From Meloidogyne chitwoodi (lineage: Eukaryota > Nematoda > Chromadorea > Rhabditida > Meloidogynidae), in the NCBI GenBank assembly GCA_015183035.1, contig JACZZP010000013.1:496001-560000 (forward strand): a stretch of 64,000 nt of DNA, given 5' to 3'. A program made the position numbers and the translations under genes. A model generated the notes under the pieces. The model was not told the origin of the DNA and ran no database searches. It saw nothing but the letters and a program-made list of their open reading frames with translations. Shown here piece by piece: positions 39,337-52,568 of this stretch. Numbering within the stretch: the stretch's first letter is position 1; each line of letters opens with the position of its first letter.

Positions 39337-39560
39337 CTTAAGTTTGTAATCAGAATTAATAAAAATCAGAATAAATAAATAAACAAGTAAACTTAAGTTT
39401 GTAATCAGAATTAATAAAAATCAGAATAAATAAATAAACAAGTAAACTTAAGTTTGTAATCAGAATTAATAAAAATCAGAATAAATAAATAAACAAGTAA
39501 ACTTAAGTTTGTAATCAGAATTAATAAAAATCAGAATAAATAAACTTAAGTTTGTAATGT
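39337..39560. repeat. 55-base tandem repeat, about four copies
   Basis: The unit is CTTAAGTTTGTAATCAGAAT followed by TAATAAAAATCAGAATAAAT and AAATAAACAAGTAAA. Starts are at 39337, 39392, 39447 and 39502 with almost no divergence, and a shortened 42-base unit ends at 39544. The near-identity implies recent amplification. Confidence 0.93.
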
Positions 39561-39959
39561 ATAATTGTTTTAAAATCAGAATTAAATAAATATTTTGAAT
39601 TAAAATAATGTAATTATATTTAAAGTAGAAAAAGCACCTTTACAAGAGAATTAAATTAAAAATTAAATGTTTTAAAAATTAATTTTTAATTTTCTTTTAT
39701 CTTAATAATTTTAATTTTATTTCTATTTATTTCAAATGTTTGATTTTACTTTTTTTACTGTTTATAAAAAATTAAAAGAAAAATACTTAAAAAAATACAG
39801 GTCTTTATCTATAAAAAAGACAAAAAATAATTTACACTTATCATTTTTATCAAATAATACAATTTTTTAGTGTGTGTTAATTATTTTGGGAGACGAAACA
39901 TTTTTAATGCGGAAGAAAAAAAAAAGAGAAAATTTTATCGAGACAAACCTAATATTTGA

Positions 39960-40285
39960 GTTACGTTACGCCGCGCGTTGCTAAATTTTCAAATTAAAAG
40001 CTAGGACTATGAAATTCTGTTTAAATATTCTTTTTAGTGCTATCTAAATTTTCTATAATTTTCAGAATTTTTGGTTTAGTATAAAGAAAATTATGATAAA
40101 AAATGTAAAAAATGGACGTTTTTATAACAAAAATTGCACATTTTCATCAATAACTTTCCAAGTATCTTACCAAAAATTCTCAAATTTTTAAAATAGTTAG
40201 GTTACACAATTATAAGTAATTATGCAAAATTTTAAGTCCCTAGGTTCTCAACTAGAATTTTTATAAGCTCGCGTCAAAACGTCTT
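39960..40285. repeat. Hairpin-family copy in gene desert
   Basis: ACGTTACGCCGCGCGTTGCT at the left and ATAAGCTCGCGTCAAAACGT at the right are partly complementary GC-rich ends. The inside has ATGAAATTCTGTTTAAATAT, AATTTTCAGAATTTTTGG and the mirrored CCAAAAATTCTCAAATTTT. Confidence 0.65.
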
Positions 40286-41404
40286 CTCTTCTAGTAACAG
40301 AACGGGCTTTTTTACTATAATAATGGGTATAGGTTTCTAAGGAAGGAGAAAGCAATGTAAATTTTTAGAAAAATAAAGAAAAGAACAAATGGGCGAAAAT
40401 TTGGGAGTTTTGGCGATAAATCGAGAGGAAATGAAATTTAATGCCGATGGAATTCCCTAACGCCTAAAAAGAAGAGAAATATGAAAGGAAATACCCGTTT
40501 TGGTTCAGAGGGAGTATAAACAAAGAATTTTTTAAAATTATTATTAAATTAATTAAATTTTATTTTTTATTTTAAGTTTGAAAGGTTAAGTAAAGGTAAC
40601 TTTTCTTTATATATTTTTTTTAATTTTAAAAGCCTCCCCTATTTATTTATTTTTCCGTTGGGAATATATTTTTTAAAATAAACATAAATTTTGTATATTT
40701 CTTAAAAGCAGAGTTATATATTTTAACTGTCCAAGAAAAGTTTTATAAAATGCAGAATTAAAAAAAATCAAATCAGAATTTTAAACACGTATTTTTCAAG
40801 TTTGTAATTTTAAAAGAATCAGAATTAATAAGCGTAAACTTAGTTTTTGTCAGAATAATAAATAAACTTAAGTTTGTAATTTTAAAAAAGAGTTTCAAAA
40901 TCAGAATTTTTCATTATTTTCTTTCAAATTTTCCTTTTTTTTTAATTTTTTCACAAATTTTAGACATTTTCTTCTTTTTCTCCTCTTAAAAATCGAATAT
41001 ATATGTAAAATAATCATTTCCTTCAATTTATTTTTCACACACCCTTAGGCATTATAAAATAAATATACCCGCCAAAACTAATATTCATCGCATGGAGTAG
41101 CACAAATCGACGCAATTTGTGTGTGGCGATGAAAGGTTAAAATAATATGAAGAAAATAAAATAAAAAGAAGAAAAAGGAAGAGAAGAATTCCCCCAGACA
41201 AATAAAGAAGAAGGAAAAAAAATTTAGATCACAAAACAATTAAAATAAATAAATAAATAGATAAGTGAGAAGGAAAATATAATTTGTTGATTATATTTAG
41301 AAAAAGGGAACTTTTTTCTACTTTATTTTAATTAATAAAGTGTATTTTAATTATTGTATTTAAAGTTTATTCCAATCTAGTTAATAATTCAAAAAAATTT
41401 AGGT

Positions 41405-41705
41405 GGAAGATGATGAATTCTGATTTTAAAATTAAGTTTGATCTTAAATTCTGATTTTAAAAATAAATTAATTCTGTTAAAAAAAATAAATTCTGATTTT
41501 TAAAATTCATTTCTGATTTTAAAAATAAATTAATTCTGATTAAAAAAATAAATTCTGATTTTAAAATTCATTTCTGATTTTTATAAATTAAATTCTGATT
41601 TAAAAAAAATAAATTCTGATTTTTAAAAAACAAATTCTGATTTTAAAAATAAATTAATTCTGATTAAAAAAATTAAATTCTGATTTTTAAAATTCATTTC
41701 TGATC
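41405..41705. repeat. TTCTGATTTTAAAA array in gene desert
   Basis: About fourteen irregular units such as AAATTCTGATTTTTAAAATT and AAATTAATTCTGATTAAAAA, with larger blocks (about 70-90 bases) repeated. Confidence 0.8.
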
Positions 41706-42249
41706 TAAAATTATGGTAAAAAAATCCCAAAATCCAAAAATGGTTACCTATTCATCCATTTTATGTGATAATTAAATAAAATAATAATTTAAAAAATTAG
41801 AAAGAAAATATACTAAAAAATAATAATTAATTTTTATTAATATATTTAATTATAATCAATCAAAAAAATTAATAATTTATAAACGTAAATAAATTTTTAA
41901 AATTTTCTTTATTAAAAATAAGAAATGGATCATACATTAAGTTGATTTTGAAAAAAAAATTATTTTAAATTTAAAAGAAAAAATTAAAAATTAATTTAAT
42001 AAATTTATAAAATAATACTTTAAAATATTAAAATAAATTTAAAAATGAATAATTTATTTAAAAATATTTTGCGAAAGAAAGAACATTTATTATAACATTT
42101 TTTAATAAAAAAGATGACTGATTTTAATGTTAAAACAAAACGAATTTATTTATTTATTTTACCACCAATAATTTTACGCGTAAATAATAAATTAATTATA
42201 AAAAGATGAAAAATCAACAGAAAAATAAGAATTTAATAACAAATATTAT

Positions 42250-42415
42250 ATTAAATTCTGATTTTTTAATTAAGTTTGATCTTAAATGCTGATTTTGTAA
42301 ATTAAGTTTGAACTTAAATTCTGATTTTTAAAATTAAGTTTGTCTTAAATTCTGAATTTTTAAATTAAGTTTGAACTTAAATTCTGATTTTTTAAATTAA
42401 TTCTGATTTATTAGT
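42250..42415. repeat. TTCTGATTTTTAAATTAAGTTTGAACTTAAA array
   Basis: Five or six units of about 32 bases in which TTCTGATTTT alternates with AAGTTTGAACTTAA, an imperfect palindrome. Confidence 0.8.
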
Positions 42416-43133
42416 AATAGAAACTGTCTTTAAAGAGTAAAATGTAATTTTATTCATTTAAATTATTAAAAACACCGTACATATATTAAATAATTTTGGG
42501 CGGAAATTTCAATAAAAATAACATTAAATTAGAAAATTAAAAAAAAGGCTTATTTGTCAGAGGAAGAAATTAAAAAATAATTATTTATAAATTAAATATA
42601 AAAAAAAATTTTAATTTTTTGGCCAAAGCTCAACCTTAAAATAAACATTAAAGAAAAATAATAAATGACTAATTTATTAAAAAATAATATTTAAAATTTA
42701 GTTGAAAGATTAGGTAATTTAAGTTTTAGATGGTCAAATTAAAAAAAATTAAAATTAATCCTCAACTAAATATTTGCTAAAAAAGAAAACTAAAATAGGC
42801 AAGAAAAGGATTTGTAGTATTTATAATAAATTTATTGTGGACGGAAAAATTAAAAATATAACTAGCGGCACATAATAATATTTGAGGAAAAAAAATAATT
42901 TTTTAAGTGCTTGAAAATTAAATTATTGTATTTAAAGAAGAAAGAAAATAAAAAAAATAAAAATATGAACAAAGGCGAGTATTGGATTAATCCACAGAGA
43001 ATAAAGGCATTATTTATTTTTTTTTTAATTTTTAAAAATTATTTATTTAGCCTTCTCTGTTTCTTTGTGGAGAAAAACACAAAAAAAACAAAAATTAAAA
43101 TTTAATATCAAAATTTAATGTTTAAAAATTAAA

Positions 43134-46638
<3,505 letters not shown>

Positions 46639-47000
46639 TTTTAGAATAAAATAAAAAACATTTAATGAATACAAAGTGTTTTTAATTAAATAAAATAAAG
46701 CAGAAATTTTTTTAAATAAAACGTGGCCAAATTAATAAAATTGAATGGAAATAAAATTTGAATCATTGGGTAAACATTAAAATAAATTTTGAAAATTATT
46801 AATTTGGCGTTAAAATAAACTCTGGCAAAACATTTTTTAATTTAGAAAAGAGAGAGTGTATTGTCTAGTTTAGCAAAGAAAAATAAAACAAAAATGAAGT
46901 GTACTATTTTTTATGTGAGAATATAAGAAAGAAATATAATGTGTTAGAGTGAGAACACAAGAGTATTTTTTTATTTTTTTGTTAGATACTTTTGGTAAAT

Positions 47001-47611
47001 ATCCAGAATACCTACCCCTCACAGATATAGACAAATTATATGTCATTCGAAAGAGCACATCGAACTGAGTCGAATGACATAAAAATCAGGAACCGGTCGC
47101 AACCACGAGCTGAGTTACAGATCCCTGAAAATCGAAAAACCATAGGGGGGTGTAAGCTCTTCAAAGTGATTACCGCGGCTGCACTTCAATTATTTTCACT
47201 GAATTAATTATTTTGTTGTTATTTGCGCCGTAGAATAACGCATGTACCAAAAGCCGACGAGAGATGGGCTCCCAAACGAAGAAGTCATAAAACACTCCGG
47301 TCCATGTTTGGCGTGTTTCCAGCAAACTTCGATCCTTCATAACTTTCTTCAAAATCGTTAAATCTCGACAATTTTGGTCTCATTCGATAGGTCTCGAAGA
47401 GCCGAGTCGAATGAGCTATCATACTCATATTCGAATTTTTCACCCCAAAAATTAGCTTACTCCCCCCTATGGTTTTTCAATTTTCAGGGATCTGTAACTC
47501 AGCTCGTGGTTGCGACCGGTTCATGATTTTTATGTCATTCGACTCAGTTCTATGTGCTCTTTCGAATGACATATAATTTGTCCATATATGTGAGGGGTAG
47601 GTATTCTGGAT
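47001..47611. mobile_element. Foldback element A (about 611 bases), upstream of NDUFB7
   Basis: The left arm ATCCAGAATACCTACCCCTC ... GTCATTCGAAAGAGCACATC ... ACCGGTCGCAACCACGAGCT is mirrored by the right arm AGCTCGTGGTTGCGACCGGT ... GTGCTCTTTCGAATGACATA ... GAGGGGTAGGTATTCTGGAT. The arms are about 150 bases. The core contains GATTACCGCGGCTGCACTTC, TTTGCGCCGTAGAATAACGC and AATTTTGGTCTCATTCGATA. There is no transposase ORF; short ORFs across it are not family-like. Confidence 0.8.
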
Positions 47612-47614
47612 GGA

Positions 47615-48337
47615 TCTGGTGAAGTATAGGTGGTTTTTTTGTAGCGGTTATATTTACACAAGTGAGGTGTTATTCGAAAGAGCTCGGCGAGCTGAGTCGA
47701 ACTAGCCCTGAACGAAGTCGAACCAACTACTCTGAGCCGAGATACAGACCCCGAAAATTGAAAAACCATAGGGGGGAGTAAGCTCTTATTAGTGATTACC
47801 GCGGCTGCTACTAAATTATTTTCACTGAATTATTTTGTTGTAATTTGCGCCGTAGAATAACGTATCTACCTTTGTGTCATTAAATTGGCTGTTCTTAAAT
47901 TTTTGATAAATTAATTATTTATTTGTAATTTGCGCCGTAGAATAACGCATGTACCAAAAAGCCAACCAGGGATGGGCTCTCACACGAAGAAGTGATAAAA
48001 CACTCTCTGTAGGTTCAAGTTTGGCGTGTTTCCAGCAAATTTCGATCTTTCATAACTTTGTTCAAAATCGTTCAATCTCGACAATTTTGGTCTCATTCGA
48101 TAGGTCTCAAAGAGACCTATCGAATGAGCTATCATACTCATATTCGACTTTTCCACCCCAAAACTGAGCTTACTCCCCCCTATGGTTTTTCGATTTTCGG
48201 GGGTCTGTATCTCGGCTCAGAGTAGTTGGTTCGACTTCGTTCAGGGCTAGTTCGACTCAGCTCGCCGAGCTCTTTCGAATGACACCTCACTTGTGTAAAT
48301 TGAACCGCTACAAAAAAACCACCTATACTTAACCAGA
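47615..48337. mobile_element. Foldback element B (about 723 bases), abutting element A
   Basis: The ends TCTGGTGAAGTATAGGTGGT and ACCACCTATACTTAACCAGA pair, and the complementarity continues through GAAAGAGCTCGGCGAGCTGA and CTACTCTGAGCCGAGATACA for about 165 bases. The core is the same as in element A, with a duplicated TTTGCGCCGTAGAATAACG segment (about 47843 and 47930). It starts three bases after element A. The A-like end word TTCTGGATATTTTCCGGTAC reappears just after it (about 48339-48360), as if B had inserted into the right end of A. Confidence 0.8.
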
Positions 48338-48454
48338 TTCTTCTGGATATTTTCCGGTACTTTTTTGTTCGGATTTATATTTATTTTTTTAATTTCTTTA
48401 TTTTTGTTTTTTAGTTTATTTCAATTCGAGTTGTTAAAAAGCTTTGTTTTAGTA

Positions 48455-49118
48455 ATGGGTGGGAAAATCTCAAGGAATGCTGAAGACTTTATGGATCCAT
48501 TTATAACTCCACGAAACGATCGACCTAGCACTTTTGATCCTTTATATGGCTTTCCAAAGGTTAAATCTAAATATTATTTTAATTTTTAAATAAATTTAGG
48601 GAAGGAAACCAAGAGAAATGAAGGCTACTTGGGAAGAAATGTTTGGATTTATTTTTTATTTTTTAATTTTTAATTTTAAAAATTAGGGAAAAAGCTTCTC
48701 TTCCTGTTGGATTGCGTGATTATTGCGCTCATTTAGCCATTCCATATATGAAATGTCAGAATGATAGTGTTCCTCTTGCTTCTCATTATTGTAGTGGAGT
48801 TTATCATAAATGGGCGCATTGTCAGTATGAGGTTTATAAAATAAAATTATAGCAAATTAAATCTTAATTTTGAGTTAATTTACATTACGAGGTTAAAAAC
48901 ATGCATTTTAAAATTTTTTTACTCCATAAAAGAGTAAAACAGCCAAACCCTACCCAAAATATAGCAAGAAAATAAAAAAAGTCAATTAAAGTTAATTTTC
49001 CTTATATTTTTAGGATCATATGATTCGTGTAAAAGAATATGAGCGTGAGAGACGTCTTCTTAAAAGAAAGTTTCGAAAAGAGAGACTTGCGAGTAAACAA
49101 GAGACTGCTCAAGCATGA
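48455..49118 (+). CDS. NADH dehydrogenase 1 beta subcomplex subunit 7 (NDUFB7)
   Basis: Accessory subunit of mitochondrial complex I on the intermembrane-space side. Four exons (48455-48559, 48600-48640, 48687-48831, 49014-49118) join in frame to 131 residues, near the family's usual size. The start MGGKISRNAEDFMDPFIT keeps Gly2, the myristoylation site of this subunit. The twin CX9C motif is exact: CAHLAIPYMKC and CSGVYHKWAHC. It is followed by YEDHMIRVKEYERERRLLKR and KFRKERLASKQETAQA, the charged C-terminal helix. An in-frame upstream leader (MFGFIFIFLISL) is hydrophobic and likely 5' untranslated. The next gene begins 209 bases downstream on the same strand. Confidence 0.94.
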
Positions 49119-49326
49119 TTTATGTTATATAAAAGTTGTGTTTAACGTTTTAGGAATTTAAATTTTGTATAAAAAAATTGTGATTTTTTGAAATTATTTC
49201 CGAGTTATTGACTTTAAATTATTTTTTTATTTATTATTTTTCATATTTTTGACAATTTTGAGTCAAAATACACTTTCTACATTTGAAGAATATTTTTAAA
49301 ATTATTTTAGAAATAAAAAAAGAATT

Positions 49327-50892
49327 ATGCCAATCAATTCTTCTGCAATAAAATCTTCATCTCTTCCAACTATTCATTTTAAATCAGCTGAAGGGCAAGG
49401 ATATTATTATTGGATTGAACCACGTTTATTAAAAACAATTATTGATTTATGCACAGAAAGAACACCTTTTAATTCTATTGATGAATATTTACCACAATTG
49501 GATGTTCTTTTGATTAGGAATACAATTTTAGAGCAACGAAGGTTGGCAGCTTCACTTTGGACTGTTTATATCGAATTAATTCATTCAGTACCAAAAGGTT
49601 TGTGATATATTTATTTTTTTTGGTTAAATTTGTTTGGTTTAAAAATGGAGAAATTTACAAAATAATAAGATAGATACTTTTAAAAATTGCGGGTTTTGAT
49701 TTTAATTTATTAATTTGGACCGGTTTCTGGGCTTGAACTCCTCGAAAACCTATTGGATACTCAAAAATTTCCTTCTGAGAAAAAAAATTAAAGTTTATCA
49801 AAATTATTATATATTTTATTCTTTTATAGAAACAAAAATTAATTTGGATGATTTTATGCTTGCCCTTTCCGCATCTTTACAAGGAGAATTTGAATCTTCA
49901 CTAGTTAATAATTCACTTAATTCTGCTGTTGAATTGGCCGAAACTGTTGGATTTACATTTACTTTAATTTGTCCTTCGTTAAATTTGTTAATTTTGGATA
50001 GCAAAAATATTCCAAAATCTCTTCTTTGGAAAACTTTGAGACGATTAAATGATTCTTTGCCTAATGGTGCTTCTTTGCTTCATGAACATTTTTTGGCTAT
50101 ATCTTCACATTTTTTTGAATATTTTGACGAAAAGGATGATGAAAAGGTTTGATATTATTTTTTAAAATTTATTTTAAGTATTTTTTGGGTTTTTTATTTT
50201 TTTTTAACTTTTCTGATTTTATTCTTTTATTTTGTACCCATTTTAAAGCCTTTTTTAATTTAGAAAGTCTATTAAAATTATTTAAGACAGGTTAAATTTA
50301 TTCTCGACTAGATAATAAATGAAAAAGAAAAGACTTCGTTTAGTGATAGTATGGTCGAATGGATAACAACTCCGCCTAGTCTTGCTATTCTTGAGTTTAA
50401 TCTCTTATTTTCTCTAATAATTTCAGTGTTTCGATTCTAAAGAAGCTTTTGTGGAACTTGCTGAATTAATATCTTCTTTAATTCGTTCATTTGCTCCAAT
50501 TCTTCAAGTCTCTATTTTGCTAAAATTACAGCACAAAGGTTTCTTTATTTATTTTTTTTTACTTTTATTTTTCTATTAAAGTTTGCTTGTTAGCTGTTTT
50601 GTCACCAACTCCTTGGATTGGTGCAATTAATTTATTAATTGCATTGTTAGAAAATAATCATGAAGGAGTTCCTTTACCTATTCAGGTTTTTTTTCTTATT
50701 AAAAAAAATATTTTTTAAATTATTCTTTAGGTTGCATCGACTATATTTTCTCGTGAATATAACACCGAAAGTACAGAATATAAACAACTTATAATTAAAG
50801 GAAGGCTACTCTGCCAAATATATAAACGTCCAAGACGTTTATTTTTGGGAGGAATTAGGGAAGAAAATGAGTCATCTGATTGTGTTGTTTAG
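49327..50892 (+). CDS. Unrecognised protein, about 330 residues
   Basis: I do not recognise the family. Five exons are open and splice in frame. They read MPINSSAIKSSSLPTIHFKS, QGYYYWIEPRLLKTIIDLCT, LIRNTILEQRRLAASLWTVY, then ETKINLDDFMLALSASLQGE, FTFTLICPSLNLLILDSKNI, SLLHEHFLAISSHFFEYFDE. Next come CFDSKEAFVELAELISSLIR, then SPTPWIGAINLLIALLENNH, then VASTIFSREYNTESTEYKQL and LCQIYKRPRRLFLGGIREEN, ending SSDCVV. The sequence is mostly helical, with leucine-rich amphipathic stretches, no signal peptide, no clear catalytic motif and a short basic patch near the C-terminus. The start is set by the first ATG after an acceptor-like TTATTTTAG. The short distance from NDUFB7 suggests the two may be co-transcribed and trans-spliced. 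It could be a scaffold subunit of a larger complex, which is a guess from composition only. Confidence 0.75.
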
Positions 50893-52136
50893 GAATTAAA
50901 GGTTTAATTTTATTTTAATTGTTTTGGATTTTTATAAGTCCCATTTGAGCAACTATTTATTTTGAAAATTTTTTAAAAGTGTCTTTATCCATTTTTTATT
51001 TATGGGGAGGGACAGTTCACCGAATTTGAAAAAAATTATTTTCTCCCATGTTCTCCACTACATATTTAATTTTTTTTTAAAGCTTTTAAAAATAAAATTT
51101 ATATTCCCTCATCTTTATTTTTAATAGTACATAAAATGTGTACTTTTAACTTATAAAAAGCCTTTCTATTTATTAAAGAAGACTTGTTTTTTGTTCTCTA
51201 ATTTTTAAGATAGACAGACGCTAAAATCCTCACGTGAGGAGATAATTTTATTTTTTACTGTGTGGATATATTAATGATATTTTTATATAAATCTCTTTCT
51301 CAGCTCTGTCAACAACTGTTTTATATTACATTAAAAGCAGTCACATGAAAAAAAAAGAGAATAAAATATAATAAAAAGCAGCTGTAAAAAGTGCGTCGTT
51401 CTCTTTAAATTTTTCTCAAAATTTTTTTTTAAAAAAGAAAAATTTTTAAATGCTAAAATTCAATTAGTTTTAAGTTTTTTTTAACTTTTTTTATTTCTTT
51501 GTTACAATTTTTGCGAAAATTAAAATTAAATAAAAAAATTGGTGGATCGATTCGATGAAGAGTTAGAGAGATTGCTTCAAGAAAAATTAAAAGTTGACGA
51601 AAAAATATTTCTTAAAATGTGAAAAATTGAAAAATGAAAAAAAAATTTTTTTGTAAAATTAGGCCTTTACTGAAAAATTTCGGTGAAATGTCCATATTTG
51701 GTGAAATGTCCTCCACCATCTAAATTAAATTTTGTTTTTAATCGCTGAATTATCCTGACACATAATAAACATTAAAATTATTTTTATACTTTTTTGTTTT
51801 GCCTTTTTTGTTCGATGCATGTTGTTTTGACATGTGACCTTTACTTTTATTGATTTAAGCGGAAACATAGTAAAAAAACACGAGATAGGAAAAATAAAAT
51901 TTGGGGGTGGTCTTGCCTTACTAAAAATAAAAAAGGAAGAAAAAAATTCTTTGACTGTCGATCATTTTGTTTTTTTATTTTTAATCTGTTTTATTGATAA
52001 ATTTTTATTGTTTTTACTATTTTTATTTATTACATTTATTTTGTTTATCTATGCATTTGATCATTTTAAATATTAAATTATTTTTCTTTAAATTGTAAAT
52101 AAATATTTTTATTAATTAAATATTTAAATAATTTAA

Positions 52137-52276
52137 TCGTGTCCAGACATTTCGTCGACAGAAATTGCACGACATTTCGTCCCAACGGCAAAAAATCGTG
52201 GGCTCGGGTAAACGAAATGTAGTTTTTTGCCGTAGAGGCGAAATGTCGTGCAATTTTGTTCGACGAAATGTACAGG
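52137..52276. repeat. Inverted-repeat hairpin (about 140 bases)
   Basis: CGTGTCCAGACATTTCGTCG and AAATTGCACGACATTTCGTC at the left pair with GACGAAATGTACAGG and GAAATGTCGTGCAATTTTGT at the right. ACGGCAAAAAA pairs with TTTTTTGCCGT at the inner end. Arms are about 58 bases, the loop about 25. It resembles a miniature inverted-repeat element. Confidence 0.75.
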
Positions 52277-52317
52277 TCCTTACATGTTTACTATAACATA
52301 GACAGGAAAAATCGAAT

Positions 52318-52458
52318 TTGCGGGATCCTGTAGGCGGGATTTTTTTAAACCGATGCGGGATGGGATTTGCAAAACTACTCCCGCAAAAATCTCGCAACTC
52401 CAAAAAAGTACGGGAGCGGTGTACCGCAAAATCCCTCGCGGGATCCCGTCCCGCGCTT
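52318..52458. repeat. GCGGGATCC-rich repeat upstream of ClpX
   Basis: TTTGCGGGATCCTGTAGGCG, ACCGATGCGGGATGGGATTT, ACTACTCCCGCAAAAATCTC and CCTCGCGGGATCCCGTCCCG form overlapping direct and inverted copies of GCGGGAT. The stretch is strikingly GC-rich for its surroundings. GCGGGATCCCG is shared with the short site at 26353. Confidence 0.65.
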
Positions 52459-52568
52459 TCTCAACTATTTAAGCATTATTTAAAAATCATCATTTTTAGT
52501 TTCATAATTAGAAGAATATAATATTATTGCTCTCTATATTTCTGTCGTCAAAAAATTCTCTTCCAACA

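Larger units (their letters stand above)
38113..43133. other. Five-kilobase gene desert with repeat arrays
   Basis: No exon, RNA gene or domain is recognisable on either strand. It contains long A/T homopolymers (17 consecutive A at about 38334), a 55-base tandem repeat (39337-39560), a hairpin-family copy (39960-40285) and several TTCTGATTTT runs (40745-40910, 41405-41705, 42250-42415). A GC-richer patch at 41075-41130 (TTCATCGCATGGAGTAGCAC) has no ORF. A 64-residue open frame at 42911-43105 is Lys/Asn-rich low complexity. The start of the LDLa gene lies at the left edge and its promoter should be just inside. Confidence 0.5.
50893..52568. other. Intergenic with two GC-richer hairpin stretches
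   Basis: Mostly AT-rich, no gene recognised. An 80-codon open frame at 51834-52076 is hydrophobic low complexity (LFLICFIDKFLLFLLFLF) without support. It contains the hairpin at 52137-52276 and the GGGATCC-rich stretch at 52318-52458, both described separately. The ClpX promoter lies at the right end. Confidence 0.45.

Noticed and set aside
42911..43105. Open frame in the gene desert
   Set aside because: Lys/Asn-rich low complexity from A-rich DNA, bounded by nothing that looks like a gene.
47170..48167. Short open frames in both foldback elements, considered as transposase remnants
   Set aside because: Each is under 80 codons, has no catalytic or DNA-binding pattern, and follows the inverted-repeat arms.
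49715..49850. N-terminal part of the open frame before ETKINLDDF
   Set aside because: It is intron sequence. The joint to the previous exon at TATAG/AAACAAAA restores a good frame.
50295..50400. Possible tRNA (GGTCGAATGGATAACAACTC)
   Set aside because: The D-arm word is suggestive, but there is no B box and no anticodon or acceptor stem. It is too weak to list.
51834..52076. Hydrophobic 80-codon open frame upstream of ClpX
   Set aside because: Low-complexity Leu/Phe/Ile from T-rich DNA, no splice context or family resemblance.
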